NCBI GenBank assembly: GCA_009763385.1
Contig: CM019829.1
Coordinates: 40,252,839 to 40,316,838, forward strand
DNA from: Coix lacryma-jobi var. lacryma-jobi
Lineage: Eukaryota; Streptophyta; Magnoliopsida; Poales; Poaceae
Reading direction: 5' to 3'
Length of the DNA: 64,000 nt
Below, piece after piece: positions 1-11,008 of the stretch; the stretch's first letter is position 1, and every line of letters starts with the position of its first letter. The notes under the pieces were generated by a model, which was not told where the DNA came from, did no database searches, and worked only from the letters and a program-made list of their open reading frames with translations. The translations under genes and the position numbers were made by a program.

Positions 1-2785
1 TTTGGGATTTCGGCTAGGGTTCCTTCCTTCAGTTTGATCTGTTCATTGATGACCCGAAGCCTTTCTGTCAGTTGATCACTCTCAGACTCCAGGGAAGATA
101 GATCATTGATAAGGACAGTGGATTTATTGTTCAATTGATCTATTTCATCCTTCATAGACACCATATCAGAGATACATTGTTGCTCCTTATTGGGAAGAAC
201 AGCCTGGGCTTCACGTGCCATGAGCTTAGCTTTGACTTCTATGAATTCTGGCCGAAGGAACTCTATATGGGCAATAGGAACCAGGGTTTTGTTAAGATCA
301 TCTGGTATATCATCTTTGATCAAGTCAAAGATGTTTTTGATTCCTTTTGTGTCCTGTACCAGATCGGCTATATTGACTTCCAAAAAGAGGGAGTAACAAT
401 TGGAGCCGAGCCTTGGTCTCTTCAGAGGGTTTCCTAGGAGATTCTGGTACAGAGGTTTCTTTTTCATTCATGTAAATCTTTCAAATCAAAGGGGATAACA
501 GGAGAAGAGGACTGTCCTTGTTCCTATACGTATAAGTATATGAGTGATTATAAGTAGGAAACTGGTTTAAAAGAAAAAGGTGTTATTTGAAGTACGTGTT
601 CAGATGGGATAATTTGAAGTTCAGGAGCAGCCGATGAAGACTCAGGGAGTATATCTGAAGTAAAATGTTGTCAAGTTTTGGAGTCATTTATTGCAAACAT
701 GAGGTCATCGGCTAAAGTTATACCTGGTTGAAGAGGATCCTGATGAATTTCGGGGGAAGGAGGCAACTCAGATTCAGTGTTTTGGGTGTCAATCTCTTGT
801 GTGCCCTGCTCCTAAGATTGAAAGGCAAAAGAGGAAGATTAGAATCAGAAGTTAAATATAAGAAGGAAAAGATTTTCTTCACCTTTGTAGTGGCGTCCTT
901 CATTGGTTGATTGCCTTGAGAAGTGTCTTTCTTCTTCTTTTTTGTTGTGAATTTGATGTTTGGCTTATCAGTCTTGGACTTCTTGGCTTTGGAAGGACCA
1001 ACTTCCTTTATGAAAGTACTAAGGGGTTGGTCATCAGAAATTTCAAAGATTTTCCTCTTCATCAAAGTTTTTATGGTGGGAGCATCACAACCAATTCTTG
1101 GGTGTGGACACCATATGTTATAATTTGCTTTAGGAGGAATCAAGCTAATCAGATCCTACAAATATTTACAAGGGTACCAGATGGTTAAATACTAGAAGTA
1201 TAATTTTGAAGAAAAAAAAGAAAGAGCAGAGGCATACTTCATCAGTTGTTTGAAAATCTGGGTCCAGTTTTAAGTAGTATGAAGACATAGCTTCATTGAA
1301 AAGATGGAGACTCCATTGTTGCCACTAGTCATTAAAAGAAGATGAAGTAAAAGGTCGGTAGTTCCATTCTTTAATCATCTCCAGAGAAACAGATTGCTCC
1401 CGCTGGAGGATTCTCTAGTATTCCAATGCAGTCTCCACTGCTTCCCTCGGCCTCAATTTGTCAGCAAAGAATAGAGCAGGGGGAACCTAGCCAAAACTCA
1501 TCTGTCTAGCTGCTATGACATGATGATAAAATTCATAGGACATTGGGGGTTTTTCTCTATAATGTCTGATTTCAGTGGGCAGAAGACAAGGTTTCATTAA
1601 TTGACACAGAATTTTCCAACCTTCGTCATCGCATTCTTTCTGAAATCTGAAAGAATATGGATTTTCGAGCTCAGCAATATCTGGGTATTGGAACCAGCTG
1701 AAAATAGCTGCTGGAAAACCTCGATAGAAAACCTTGAAAAAGAAGCTGATTGGTTCATCAATGATTATCATGACAGCAGCTTCTCCAAATGAAGTGCACC
1801 TTCTCATCTTGGCTTCATCGGCTAGTTGTCTTTCTTGGCTATCTGGATATAATGATGGAAAAGATAGAGTCCTCAGATCTGGGGTTGTCAGTCTATAGAA
1901 GTGGCGATTGAGCCAAAGCTGGAGCAACCACCAAGGTCCAGTTATTGATGGGATACCTTTGTTTTCCATCAGACTCTAGGAAACTTTGTTTAGCATACTG
2001 TACAGGGCACCCAGAAGATATTTTTCCAGAGGAATGATTGAATTCACAGGTAGCATTTCTGCTAATGCCAGGAAATTTGAAGTTGGACCACAGAGAATAA
2101 ATATTTCTCCAGCCACATATTCAGAAGAATTATATGCTCTCGTTCTGAAACGCTGGACTGAGGGGTGTTGAAAGAGGCAATATAGCTGGACCAACCACCA
2201 GATTTGAGATTTCCAAGCTTAATGGAAGGTTTGACTTGAAGGTTGTGAGGGTTGATGGATCCAGTGACATTTAAGCCGGTCAGCATATGCACATCGGCTA
2301 GAGTTAGGGTCATGGGCCCTTGTTTGAACATGAAGGCATTGAAGGTTCCAGACCAAAAGTAACAAGCAGCCTTCAACATCGACTCATTTCTTTTCATATC
2401 AGCTAAATATAGAGTAATGCACTGATCCAAATTATGGAGGATCCAATCTGATTTCTTCTTGGCTTCTACCTTGATTAGCCAATCCCTCCAACCCGAGATG
2501 ATTGATGGCCAGTTCCTGAAGGGAGTCTTTCCCCAATGTTTTGAAGCAATGAATTCTTGAAAGGAACTCTTTGGGTCTCGACAATAATAACCTCTGTAGG
2601 GTCGAGGTTGCCTACTGGGTCGAGAAAGAAATCATTTAGACTGTCGTGAATGGGAATGAGGATTTGGTCATGAAGGACCTGGAAATTAAAAGGAATACAA
2701 GGAATATGCAGAGCAAGAGATCATCGGGAGAAAGAAATACCAAAGCCAAACTTCTTACCTCGGGGATGGAATCTTGAGTCACCAT
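1..2785 (-). pseudogene. Plant mobile domain (PMD) protein gene, antisense cargo of an LTR retrotransposon, broken
   Basis: Reading the minus strand, an ATG at 2785 opens a short exon (2785-2759) ending at GAG/GTAAG. An AG acceptor at 2680-2679 starts the next exon at 2678. The translation at about 2600-2062 has the PMD signature: tryptophan-rich start, FW followed by FNAFMFKQGPMTLTL, then ADVHMLTGLNV. A further block with GPWWLLQLWLN lies at 1969-1487. The remaining part (about 1143-1) is lysine-rich and then heptad-like (SMKDEIDQLNNKS), which suggests a coiled coil, and it runs off the window. The gene is damaged: the frame shifts near 2590 and near 2098 (the GPTSNFLALAE block is in another frame), and there are stops around 1400. 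PMD proteins are known as cellular silencing-related factors and as passengers of transposons. Here the gene lies antisense just inside a polypurine tract and LTR, so I take it as retroelement cargo. The PMD call is fairly sure; the exon limits are approximate. Confidence 0.7.
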
Positions 2786-2995
2786 TTGATTTGCGGGGGC
2801 ACTAAGCTTGAATTCTCGAAGGTTTTAGCTCAAATTGTATGGCGGCGGATTTGCTCGAAAGCTAGGGTTTGAAGGCTGATTTTAGAAAGGAGCAATGGTT
2901 GGAGGAAGACTCAGCTGATCGACTAAAAGGGAGAAGACACGGCTGATTAATTAAGAAAGGAGAAATGGCAATTTCAAAATAAAATAAATTTCATC

Positions 2996-3012
2996 CCGAA
3001 ATTGGGGGGGCA
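2996..3012 (+). promoter_or_regulatory. Polypurine tract of the first LTR element
   Basis: A G-run (ATTGGGGGGGCA) stands directly before an LTR-like TGTGTTTACACC start. This is the expected position of the plus-strand primer of an LTR retrotransposon. It fixes the element as plus strand and makes the flanking PMD gene antisense. Confidence 0.6.
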
Positions 3013-4508
3013 TGTGTTTACACCAGATTTTGGGCCAAAAGGATTATTATTTTGTGAGCACAAACGGCTGATTTGTTAATGAAAGAGTCAGCCAGAAAAA
3101 ATAAAAGAAACCTGCTTGGATCCAGACACGACCAAAATTCATGTGGGCCAGACGTGACAGGCTTTGAAGACATATTGGGTTCGGCCGAGGAGTTCAAGTC
3201 TGGGTCGTCTTTTGTTTTATTATTATATATCCTAGTCGTGTTAGAACAGGAGTCTATCAGGTTATAAATAGCTAAGGACCCGATTTTCTAAAGGAGAGAC
3301 AATCAATCAACACATCGGCCACCGGCCAAAACCCTAGGAGTAGGAGTAAGGTAAAACTCGGCGGAACCTTCAACCAGGCAGAGCTGCATCGGCTAGACCG
3401 ACCTCCGGTTTGCTTATAAGTTTCACCAATGGCTCGTGTTATTGTTCAATACGGCTGTATTTGGCATCGACCAAACTCTTGTTTAGCTATGACATGGGTT
3501 AGTTATCGGTTTAAGTTCGTCTTTTGTAAGACTGTCTTGACTCTGATCAATCTCTTGCTTTAGTCGATCTTGACTAGTTATCGACTCTATTAGTTTTGGC
3601 AAGCTAATAGATTCATTAAGTTATCGATATTGTTTATGCTTTTTAATGTTTTCTTTAGATTTAAACAATATCTTGCCCAATCAAGATTGACAAATTAGCT
3701 TAAGCTTAAATGTTGTTTAGTTTCGGCTATCCAAAAGTTTTATACGCTTGTACCAAAGAAAATAGTCGATCTAAGATTCTCATTGACTATTTTGTCAATC
3801 TTGATTGTTACATGATGTGCGTTCGAGATATTCGATAAAATCGTGGTATGATCTAAGAAACAGGTAGATTTAATCTGACATGTTTATTACGGCTGTATTC
3901 CCGAACCCCACTGATACGCATGATTTGTTAGATCTGCCTGATCTTGAGTCAAATCGTGGTTTTAAGAGATAGATCTTGTTCATGTTTCATGGACCCTGTA
4001 TCGGCTAAAATAGCCGATCCAGTTACACTTCCCTCATAATGTATAATTTTAAGTGGTTTGGAATCAATGGATCTGCTCGTTGCGTCGGACGCGATTTAGC
4101 TTAGTCATCATTATGGCTGTATGGAGACACCCCACTGTTGATGTTTAAGCTACTTTATCGATCTATATGTTATTATGGCTGTATGGAAACACTCCACTGT
4201 TAACAGATAGAACTACCTATGCAATTAGCCGATCTATTGATTTCATGTCGTTTGAATGTATACATAGATCTTTATTCTATATCCATGTTCAAGTTTATCA
4301 GCTGTTCTTTACTCTAAATACTGTCTTTATATGTACAACTGCCATTTTGCATTAAATATTGTCAATGCTTTAATCTCCTCTTGAGAGTTGACTTTGTAGT
4401 CAATGTCCTGTAACAGTGGCTATATCGGAGCCGTATAATTTGGAACTGTCTGACAACAAACCGGCAGGTTCCACAATTTAACTCTTTTTCTTTTCCTTGT
4501 CAATTACA
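3013..4508 (+). repeat. LTR of a Tat-like Ty3/gypsy element (approx. 1.5 kb)
   Basis: It starts TGTGTTTACACC after a polypurine tract and ends near ...CAATTACA at 4508. A TATA box (TTATAAATA) lies about 250 bp inside, as in an LTR promoter. No second copy lies in the window, so the limits rest on the terminal TG/CA, the polypurine tract and the sequence that follows. The Tat-lineage assignment is inferred from the antisense extra ORF and LTR style, not from a polymerase. Confidence 0.55.
3262..3270 (+). promoter_or_regulatory. TATA box in the Tat-like LTR
   Basis: TTATAAATA followed by purine-rich sequence, placed about 250 bp from the LTR start. Transcription would begin near 3295, giving a short U3 and a long R-U5. 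Confidence 0.5.
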
Positions 4509-4825
4509 GATCAAATTGACTGGCACACCCGTAATCGTTCTCACCAAGATTCGGCACCACCATACTTTGAAGGTCCAAGAGGTCAAGACCTTACTCTGCA
4601 CGGCCTCTGAGGACCGTGGTCGAGTGTGTTGGTCCTTTGGTCAGATTTTCACGTCAACAGTAAGTTTCTCACATCATAGCATTGCCAAAAACCAATCTAG
4701 GCTCCTAACAGATCCGTAGTTCATGAAAACCGGCGTGACCGATTTCAATGCCCAGTTGGCTGGTTTTTTTACCTCATGCAGGCCAGTGGCAGTGGGGCAC
4801 CCAAAAGAGAGGTTTGAGAAACCAA
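4509..4825 (+). other. Retroelement leader-like segment after the LTR
   Basis: The LTR end is followed by GATCAAATTGACTGGCACAC, which looks like the primer-binding-site and leader region of grass Ty3/gypsy elements rather than flanking host DNA. If so, this LTR has element sequence on both sides. The piece fades out before the Helitron remnant at 4826. No gene seen. Confidence 0.35.
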
Positions 4826-7554
4826 CTAGGCCGGTTTGGTAGACTGGACACCCAAACTGCTCTTTTCATTTCGTGTTGCAAATAGCCTTCCGAGAGAGGA
4901 AGGCATCTGGAAGAAAGTAGCTTCAGTTAGACATTCATCTAGTGTATTGTCTTCTTCAATTAAACCCCTTCTTTCCGCAGCCTCACGGAATGAAGGTAGG
5001 AGCACGCCATCAACAGTCCTGAGATCTTTGTATGAGGTGGCACCAGCTACATTGTTTAAGAGAACACAAAGAAAGTAGCGTTCTCCCTCAGCAGGATGTG
5101 CTGAGATGACTCTGCCAACATGGAAAATAGAGTTTTTCCTTTTCTGCCAGAATTTTCCATCAGACTGCCAGGTAGAATGCTCCGGGAAGTCTCGATACAA
5201 GATTCCACGGGCTTCCTCGTACATCATGTTTGCCTCAAAGTATGCTGTCAGCATTGACTCTTGTACACCTGGCTTATTAACAATTCGTTCGACACTGTCC
5301 CATTTATGAAATGCCACCATGTGCATGTCGGGTAGATGAAGCTGGAGCTGTTGTACCAGTGGATGGTTCTTGCTCAAGTCAAAGCCATATATCCTCCACA
5401 GCGCTTCTAGAGGCGTCACCCACCGAGCGTCTCTATACTGCTTGATCTCATCAATGTCTCCTTTCTCGTCTACTTTGTCAGCCTCCCTCATCACCACCGA
5501 TGCCCTGTCATGTCCCTTGTATATGTATTTGAATAGATACTTCACTGATTTAATGCTTCTGCAGGCCTCAACATTTATATGGCAGTTGAAGGTACGTATC
5601 AGGCAGGGGTTGTAAGGCACGACCCATTGATTGTCCAAGTAATGGCCTCTAATTTTTTGTGTAGAACCGTCATTGTGTTGCCGATAGATGGGGTACGAAT
5701 CCTTTCCCTGTGACGTTGACTCATAGAATGGGCGCAGGTAACGGTTCTTGCATGAACCGTGACCCACCGTGCACGGACAGTATGGATTAAGCGTCCCGCA
5801 GGGACCATGCATCATATACTTCGTGACCATCTTATAGAGCTCAGGGTACTTCTTCTTGTTTGGTAGCTCTGCGGTGATAATCATGTCATATTGCTCGGGA
5901 CATGTGAGCTTGTACTTTCGTTCCATTATTAGCAAGAAGTGTGCATGTGGCAAGCCTCTCTTCTGGAACTCCACTACATATACGTAGGCCTTCACCTTCC
6001 CAAGTATGTCTTTCTCCATCAACATTTTTCTCATCGCCTCTAAGTTTGCTCTAAAGACTTGTGTGACGAGATCTGGGCGGTCTTGTGGTGTTTGGCCTGG
6101 ATAAAGTTCATTCTTGATCTCATCCAAGTTGGGGTTGCACGTCATTGTGAGGAAGATATCAGGCTTACCGTACTTTCGGACCAGAGCCATTGCATCCATG
6201 TATCGGCGCCTCATATCACGGGGTCCTCCAATGAATGACGAAGATAGGACGGTACGCCTTCCGACATTCTCAGCAGATCCTTCTCCTGAATGCATGTTGT
6301 CCACTAAGCCTTGGTATAGGTCAGCCCTCAAAGTATCCTGATTGTTCCTCATGTAGTCTAAACGTGAACTCTCAATCTTGATGTAGGTGTCGACGGCAAA
6401 CTGCTGGAAGAGGCGTTGAACAAAGAGTATTGGATTAAATATCCCTGGCCGCATTTGGAACTTGTAGCAGTAGTAGTCGCGCACAGACACACATGTATTC
6501 CCAATAGGTTCTATAGGGAGACATTGTTCGAATTAGTATCACGATTACATGAAAGAGTTTATATTGCATTATCAAAAAAAGTGGATCAAGTTACCTCCAT
6601 CATCATCATTGGTGCCACTCTCTGCACGTTTTTTGCGTTTTGCTCGAGCTTGATCAACTTGAGCATCGGTCACACCCACTTTTGGAATGCAATTGTGCCA
6701 CCCGAGCTCACTCCTTGGAAAGAATAGCGGATATGACAGTGGGTCGTAGCACGCATTATATGAGCGGATGCCGTGTATAGACCGATCCTTCCCTTGCAGG
6801 AGAACACTATGCTCAAATTGGCCTAGGAGTTCACTCCCCTCAACCCAGACGGCGGCCACCTCTGATGTCAATGGCACATTATATGTTCTTTGGTCGAGCC
6901 GCTGGTCAAGGTTCAACTCAACCTGGTAATCCTCAAGGTTCTCAACATGCCCCATACTCCTCAGTTGCTGAGAGTAGGGATTCCCATTAAAGATCCTAAC
7001 CAGTTGCTCTATAACTTCTCTATCTTTTAGGGCACATTTCTCACAACACTTGCTCATCCGATGCTCGAGGGAAGGATCATCGTCATAAAAATAAAGCTCG
7101 AGGTGTCTCTTCTCGACACCATCCTCTTTACCAAATGATCGTATGTTATGGTAAATTTGGCCATGGGCACGAAACGTGTAGACACCACAGATTCGCATGT
7201 TAGTTGTCACACGATCTAGGTGGCAGTACAGAGAAGTGAAAGAGAAGTGGTCGTTGAAATATCTAATGTTTGCACGAAAGTGCCTAGCATCAGCGTCCGA
7301 GCTTGACCACAACCTCATGAGTTCCGGTGGTGTATCGGGAGTAGAAAGATGAATCTTTCCACCCCAACAACAGAATCTGGGTGGTTCACCCTCGAATTTC
7401 TTTGCGTCACAGTGTTGGCAGTTCGGCACCGACGATAGCACGTTAGACTCTGACGGGACATTAGCGAAAACCGCGTCATATGGATCGGGGACATCAGGCT
7501 CGCTGTTCTCTTGCTCACCCATGTGCTCGACGTCACTTTCCTCCTCGTCATCTT
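4826..7554 (-). pseudogene. Helitron Rep protein (N-domain plus HUH Rep), truncated before the helicase
   Basis: Two exons on the minus strand join cleanly. Exon 7554-6595 ends GAG/GTAAC; an 84-bp intron follows; exon 6510-4826 starts after TATAG. The joined frame reads through without a stop. The first exon has the Helitron N-terminal signature (FCCWGGKIHL, CEKCA). The second has the replication-initiator core: MTCNPNLDEIK, the HUH motif in GLPHAHFLL, a cysteine/histidine cluster (HGPCGTLNPYCPC), and the two-tyrosine site in LFKYIYKGHDR. In this family these residues nick and join single strands during rolling-circle transposition. Similarity stops just after SSLGRLFAT near 4880 and a TAG follows at 4826-4828. 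The whole Pif1-type helicase half is therefore missing, so the protein could not work alone. It is probably a decayed autonomous Helitron cut by a deletion. Confidence 0.85.
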
Positions 7555-7627
7555 CTGAGAAAATGTTGTTGCGTTACGCGTTTTAACTAAATTTGTGAAA
7601 GAAAGTTTTGACAATTAAACGGTGTAC

Positions 7628-9068
7628 CTTGTCCGGCAAAAAAGTAGGCCTCATCTTCTTCCTCATCCTCCTCAAATATGACATCCTCATCACCATCTGT
7701 TCAATAGGGTCACATATGTGACATAGTGGTATAAAAAATAAAAAGGAGTAAATTTAATAAAAGAAATACCATCTGAGACCACAGAGTCCTGTGTGTGAGC
7801 TTGTGGGCCGTTTGGAGGCCTTGAAGAGGTAGAACCATCAACAGACGGTTGTGTTTGCACACCTGTGCAATTGTTAGGTGGTGCAACTGGAGTTTTCTGG
7901 GTGACACCATCTGCAGTAAGAAAAGCTATGAGTATTTGGAATAGAAGAATGAGGGTGAAAGTGTCGGCAATATAGAGTGATGAAGGCTAATTACCATTGC
8001 AAACCACACTTGATTGAGTCTGATCATTCACATCATTGCACTTTCCATCCACAGACCCTCTAGCTCTTCTTCCAATGTTTTCTTCAAAAGCCTGATTGCG
8101 ACGGGATAGAAGGCAATTTCTCTCTCCATTGGTCACTCGATTTCTATGTATGATATGTGCCGCAACCAAATCAGGCGCCTGGACTTCTGGTTTTTCAACT
8201 ATAGTGGGCGTGATGGAAATAAACGTGGGACTCAATTCGGGTATTTCCACATCCCATGAAGGCGTTTTAGGCGATTGAGGTGAAGAAGGGAAAATGAGAC
8301 GAGGCTTAAAGTGAGGGCTCTCCATAGCAATCGAGTCCGGATGCAAATTATTGGCTCGTTGTTCTTTCACCATCCTATTATAGTTTTTCTTGCTCTCTTT
8401 TCGTTTGTCCATCTTCTCATGCGGAGTCATTTGTAGTTTTCTTGAAGCATTTTTGGCTGTTTTTTTTTTGCCGCATACGAATCACGCCGCCTCTTGTTTA
8501 TTAGCGCCTTTTGTTCAGGAGACATTACAGCCCTTTGTGCTCTGTTTAGTTCACGCTTACGCTCTTTTGGGCACATGACAATATTGTCGATGGAACCAGA
8601 TGAATTAACTGCACCTATATTATTAATAAAAAACTACGGTGTCAGCTATGATGCTGTTCAAATTATTTTCGTAATTAAAACATGATTCTTTATAGCATAC
8701 CCGCTTCTTGAATAGTGTTGATATCTGTCTCAGCTAAACTCTCATCAAAATCAGCGAGAACTCCAACGGTTAAAGGCGTAGCACCTTCTATAAATTTATT
8801 CATATAATAAGTATCCCACAACACCACGATAAGATATTGATATAAAGAAATCAATTTTCTTCGCACACCTGTTGATTGGACAGTGTCCTTTGCAGTTATT
8901 TGTAGCACCATTCCTGTACTTTTGTGTGTACTTTTTATTGCATACAACTCATGTCGTCTCTTATTAAGTAGCGCCTTTTGTTCAGTAGACATTGCAGCAA
9001 ATCGTGCTCTGTCACGATCACGCTTACGCTCTTTTGAACATGTGACAATCCGGTTGATGGGACTGGAT
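7628..9068 (-). pseudogene. Helitron Rep gene, N-terminal exons with duplicated basic module
   Basis: Upstream exons of the same minus-strand gene. Likely exons are 7697-7628 (very acidic, EEDEEEDEAYF), about 7911-7769 (Pro/Thr/Ser-rich), about 8614-7996 and about 9068-8880. Several exons begin with GATGG after an AG and end before GT. Two exons carry a copy of the same basic module: C.KERKR, then RA, then MS.EQKAL.NKRR, then YA.K, at about 9068-8936 and 8602-8470. Such modules precede the Rep domain in grass Helitrons; their role is not known to me, though DNA binding is plausible from the charge. Exon limits are approximate, and the 5' end of the element is not identified. Confidence 0.6.
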
Positions 9069-9080
9069 GCATATTCAGAA

Positions 9081-9082
<2 letters not shown>

Positions 9083-9125
<43 letters not shown>
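9083..9125. repeat. (TA)n microsatellite
   Basis: About 21 uninterrupted TA units just upstream of the Helitron N-terminal exon. A length-variable site. Confidence 0.95.
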
Positions 9126-9130
<5 letters not shown>

Positions 9131-10894
9131 AATGACATTTTAATCAACGCACGCTAGGATATGGGGTAAGTAGAATTATAATAAATAAACACAAGCAAGA
9201 TTCACCAAAATCCTAGGAAATTGAGCCACAAAATTAGGCAAATGGTCATAGACAATAGTTAAGGGGGCTAAAAGTTATTGAATAAGACCTGGATGGTGGA
9301 CAACAATGTAAAATCAGGGGATAGCATTAGGTTCATATCACCTGGAGTTATTAAATGAAAGAAGTTACGTTATTAAATGAAAGAAGTTACAACTTCTCTT
9401 GACATAGGCTACGAGAAAAATATAATTCTGTAAGATGAGGATATCATTATGTCGACAATAGTCTTAGCTTCATTTATTTAAATAGTTTTTTAAAAAAAAT
9501 AGTTCTGAGTTCATTTCTTTAAAAGCTTGCTACTGAAAATGTTATTATACATATCTCACTGAGAAAATAGTGCTAAAAACATTATGGCGTAGTTTAGAGT
9601 TTGCATACCTTTATAAGTAGTTCAGAGTCTGAATGAGTCATGTGTATCAATGTAGCATTTAGTTTAAACAACATTTTTTTGTTACATCGATTATCAATCT
9701 ACCATTTAGATTAAACAACATTTTCGCGTCAAATTAATTTTACTTGAATATTTATTTACTCTATTATTTATATTATATATATATATATATCTTCTTCTCA
9801 TCACTCATCATCATCATCATATCATAACTAAAAAGACTAAAGAGGAGATAGCGTTTTGGGACGCATGAGCACGCTACCTAGAAAGTATTACTTTTATTTT
9901 GCTAGTAAGTAACCTGGTAATTGTTGCAAGCCATTACTGTAGGTTGATTGCCTATGAATCTCGTCACTATATTCGTCCATTTCATTTGTTGTATTCCCAT
10001 CTGCAAGTTTAAACACAGTTGATTGTTATTAATTGGATTTAATTACACGTTGCAGTACCGATAAATACTTTTTAGGGACACGATGACCTGCCATCGCAGC
10101 GAGGACGTCCTGCCACAAAGGCCGAATCGCAAGTCGTCCAGCAAACAACGAGCAATCTGTTATTTACAAAAAAAGGCACTCAGAAGGTTTTCTCTGAAAC
10201 CAGGTCTCACCGCTCTTGCCCAGAAAAAAGAAACAAACAACATCTCGCCACGCCAATCTCGCCAACAAAAAAGGAAAAGAGGTTAACTCTAAATAGATTG
10301 CAGAGAGATGTTGAACTATACAAACTGAGAGAACAAACTCAAATGTGCCTTATATTTTCTAGATTTTAATGAAATGTACTAATCAAGAGTAAGAAATCAT
10401 CTCTCACAAATAATGGGCACAATAAGTACCTAGCACTTTGAGCAACTAATCCAACAAGAACTACGGGCCACGTGAAGGCAAGATGCAAAATAAAACATGT
10501 CGCAAGCAACACTTCTCTGTTGATATTTTTGCCTGTTCGAAAGAATTATTTTTACACGCCCAGTTTGAACCTATGATGTATCAAAGATGCTTCTAAAGAA
10601 AAATAATTAATGCCTTTTGTTTCTTTAGGACATCAAAACTGAAATAAGATCTTGCTGCCATATGAATTTTGTTCACTAAAATTACAGGGATTGAAACTTT
10701 AGCTAGCATGAATCCCAAACAAACCTGGCAAAGTTACTGGGATTCAAATTACAAAAGTTCACTTTGGTCAGAAAACAAGTTGTTGGGTTCAGACAGATTT
10801 ATACGTGGTACTGCATCCTTTTTTAGTCATTGCACTGTTCCCAAGATGACTCAACTGCTGAACTGAAAGAGAACTGCTATTTTGGACTCGACAC
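9126..10894. other. Spacer without a recognised gene
   Basis: AT-rich with short TA runs (about 9772-9790). Around 10205-10350 the plus strand reads a short lysine-rich, then heptad-like peptide (NRLQRDVELYKLREQ) that could be a relic exon, but it has no start and no partner exons. Nothing else supported. Confidence 0.5.
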
Positions 10895-11008
10895 CATTGG
10901 ACTCGACCAACACTTCCTTCCTTCCATCTTAAACTGTCATTGGACTCGACCAACACTTCTTTCCATCTATCTTAAACTGCCATTGGACTCGACCAACACT
11001 CAGAACAT
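10895..11008. repeat. 43-bp tandem repeat, about 2.6 copies
   Basis: Copies start at 10895, 10938 and 10981, each opening with CATTGGACTCGACCAACACT. Period 43 bp, with few changes. Non-coding minisatellite. Confidence 0.85.
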
